Below, piece after piece: positions 62,446 to 64,000 of a DNA stretch of 64,000 bases. The stretch comes from Chamaelirium japonicum (lineage: Eukaryota > Streptophyta > Magnoliopsida > Liliales > Melanthiaceae). A program made the translations under genes and the position numbers. The DNA is taken from assembly GCA_947650365.1 (NCBI GenBank), contig OX393557.1, positions 33,662,741-33,726,740 on the forward strand, written 5' to 3'. Below the pieces are notes generated by a model. The model had not been told where the DNA came from. It did no database searches and saw only the letters and a program-made list of their open reading frames with translations. Each line of letters opens with the position of its first letter. Position 1 is the first letter of the stretch.

Positions 62446-63258
62446 GTAACAATTTACCCAAAAAGAGTATCCATTACTACAATAATTTATGTATGCAAAT
62501 GTGGATTCTATATACTTTCTTGTACAGTCACATATATGGGGTATTTTTGTCTTTTGAATGGTTTGAAAAGTCAAACTTAATGGTTGGAGGAACTTGTTGT
62601 ACTATGGTATTTCAAGGAAGGACTTGATGCAAAACAAAATTGTTATATGTCCTTTAGCTCAAAACCATTTCTTAAAATGGACTTTTCACCAAGTACCCCA
62701 ATAATTTTCTTGCAGAAATCAATTTTTCATGAAAAGGCCTCAAAAAAATTCTTGCAAAAAGCATAAAAAAATATAGAAAAATAAAAATAAAAGTTAATTT
62801 TTATTTCTTTTTCAGATAAATAAACAACAACAAGAAAAAATCACTATTTTTTTTTTTTTTTCTTTCTAAGAAATTTCTTTTTTGCAGAAACTTTTCAAGT
62901 AACCAAACACCGTATTGAAAGAACATTGGAACGGACACATTTCCTTGGGATTCCAATTTTTGAAAAATGAACACAATCTTGGACAATTTTTGGACTTTTT
63001 GGAAACATAAAAGTTCTCTCAACAAAGAAATGGCTCACAAGCTGTCCTAAAGTTCGATTAGGGTTGCTACTAGTTCTATATAGGTTTGGATTTCTCTCTA
63101 CCGCACAAGGCTTAAGATGTGAAATCCATTGTAATTACTAATTTTGTCTTTAAATCGTGAACCAAAGCCCTAGATCATACCAATAAGCTAGTGGTATCAT
63201 GAGTACACCTTTAGGCAAAAGAGCTTCCCAACTAATCCACTCTACAGGACAGGTGGAC
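62446..63258. other. AT-rich spacer, nothing recognised
   Basis: Poly-A/T tracts and no coding homology. Confidence 0.5.
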
Positions 63259-63719
63259 TAGGGCTGGCAATTTTGGACCCGACACAGCAGACCCGACACG
63301 AAGTTAGTGGGTCTGGGTCAGGGCTAAATGGGTTCGGGTCGTAAACGGGTCGACACGTTAGACCCGTTTAATAAACGGGTCGGGTTCGGATTCAGGGTAT
63401 GAACACGGTAGACCCGGGAAGACCCGTTTAATATTCAACGGGTCGTGTCGGGTCTGGTCTACCCACAATCCGATACTGTAATATATAGTGTCAGTGGGTC
63501 TATCGGGTTAGGTCGCGTCGAGTCGGATCGGGTCAACTGAATAAACCCGTGTGGTAAACGGGTCTTATCGGGTCTACCCGTTTATAAACGGGTAGGGTAT
63601 GGGTTTAGGATCTAGGCATGATTAGTTAAACGGGTCAGGTCCTAGTCTACGGGTTTTGGACATGACCCGAAACTAGACCCGACACGAACCCGACCCGACA
63701 CGACCCATTGCCACCCCTA
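63259..63719. mobile_element. hAT MITE, TAGGGGTGGCAAT family
   Basis: Ends TAGGGCTGGCAATTTTGG and CATTGCCACCCCTA. 8-bp TSD AGGTGGAC / AGGTAGAC (7 of 8). Dense ACCCGTTTA / TAAACGGGTC and GACCCGACACG repeats inside, typical of a widespread plant hAT family. 461 bp. Confidence 0.9.
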
Positions 63720-63727
63720 AGGTAGAC

Positions 63728-64000
63728 CCATCATCCGATCATATATTGGACAAAAGCTTTTGGAATGCAATTCAGCCCTCCGGTGGTGATAATTGTCACG
63801 CATGTAACTGACCTATCATGCTTTGGGTCAATCCAGACATTTCCACACCTTTGGACAAGATGGTCATTCTTCTCTCATTGCTGCTTATAGGTCATTCTGT
63901 CCATTCAAATTACATCTAATCCCACACGTACATAAATGTTGAGGAAATCCACTGATTAGTCCTACATCGATAATGGGGGTATCCGCTTTATATACCCTAT
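63728..64000. other. Window end, nothing recognised
   Basis: TCCACTGATTAGTCCTACAT and TGGGGGTATCCGCTTTATAT near the edge are LTR-like in style, but the element, if any, continues outside. Confidence 0.3.

Overview
This is nuclear DNA of a flowering plant. Two split host genes with canonical GT-AG introns are conserved across land plants, and their introns are packed with plant-type transposons. At least eight hAT-type elements with 8-bp target-site duplications (TSDs) make hAT DNA transposons the dominant repeat here. Sacred lotus (Nelumbo), known for abundant hAT elements and long introns, would fit, but the species is a guess.

Host genes. (1) Plus strand, 8317-31320: the 3' two thirds of a ZRANB3-like SNF2 helicase fused to a C-terminal HNH nuclease (the Arabidopsis AT5G07810 type). 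Fifteen exons join in frame into 729 residues ending at a stop codon. The exons for the first SNF2 lobe were not found in the first 8.3 kb and probably lie upstream of the window. (2) Minus strand, 61238-33344: a complete SCAPER homologue, eight coding exons, all phase 0, 1683 residues. The genes are convergent, with stop codons about 2.0 kb apart. They have no obvious shared pathway: one is a predicted fork-remodelling helicase/nuclease, the other a predicted ribosome-associated mRNA-decay adaptor.

Layout. 1-2935: palindromic elements separated by (TA)n tracts, one carrying a hAT insertion. 2936-8316: minisatellite, two hAT miniature elements (MITEs), unassigned intron-like DNA. 8317-19727: helicase exons, with hAT and Mutator-type (MULE) MITEs in the introns. 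19728-29820: a 10.1-kb intron holding nested MITEs and a 3.47-kb hAT element with a decayed transposase. 29821-31320: the HNH exons. 31321-33343: short region between the genes. 33344-39749: last four SCAPER exons, with a Ty1/copia fossil in an intron. 39750-52764: a 13-kb SCAPER intron with Helitron-like repeats, a recent 354-bp tandem duplication, a GC-rich low-complexity block, a decayed LINE and several MITEs. 52765-61238: first four SCAPER exons. 61239-64000: 5' flank with a 32-base G run, a cluster of small hairpins and a hAT MITE.

No prokaryotic features, CRISPR arrays, rRNA genes or convincing tRNA genes were seen. The least familiar structure is the (TA)n-bracketed palindrome array at 1-2935, which resembles microsatellite-targeting MITEs such as rice micron.
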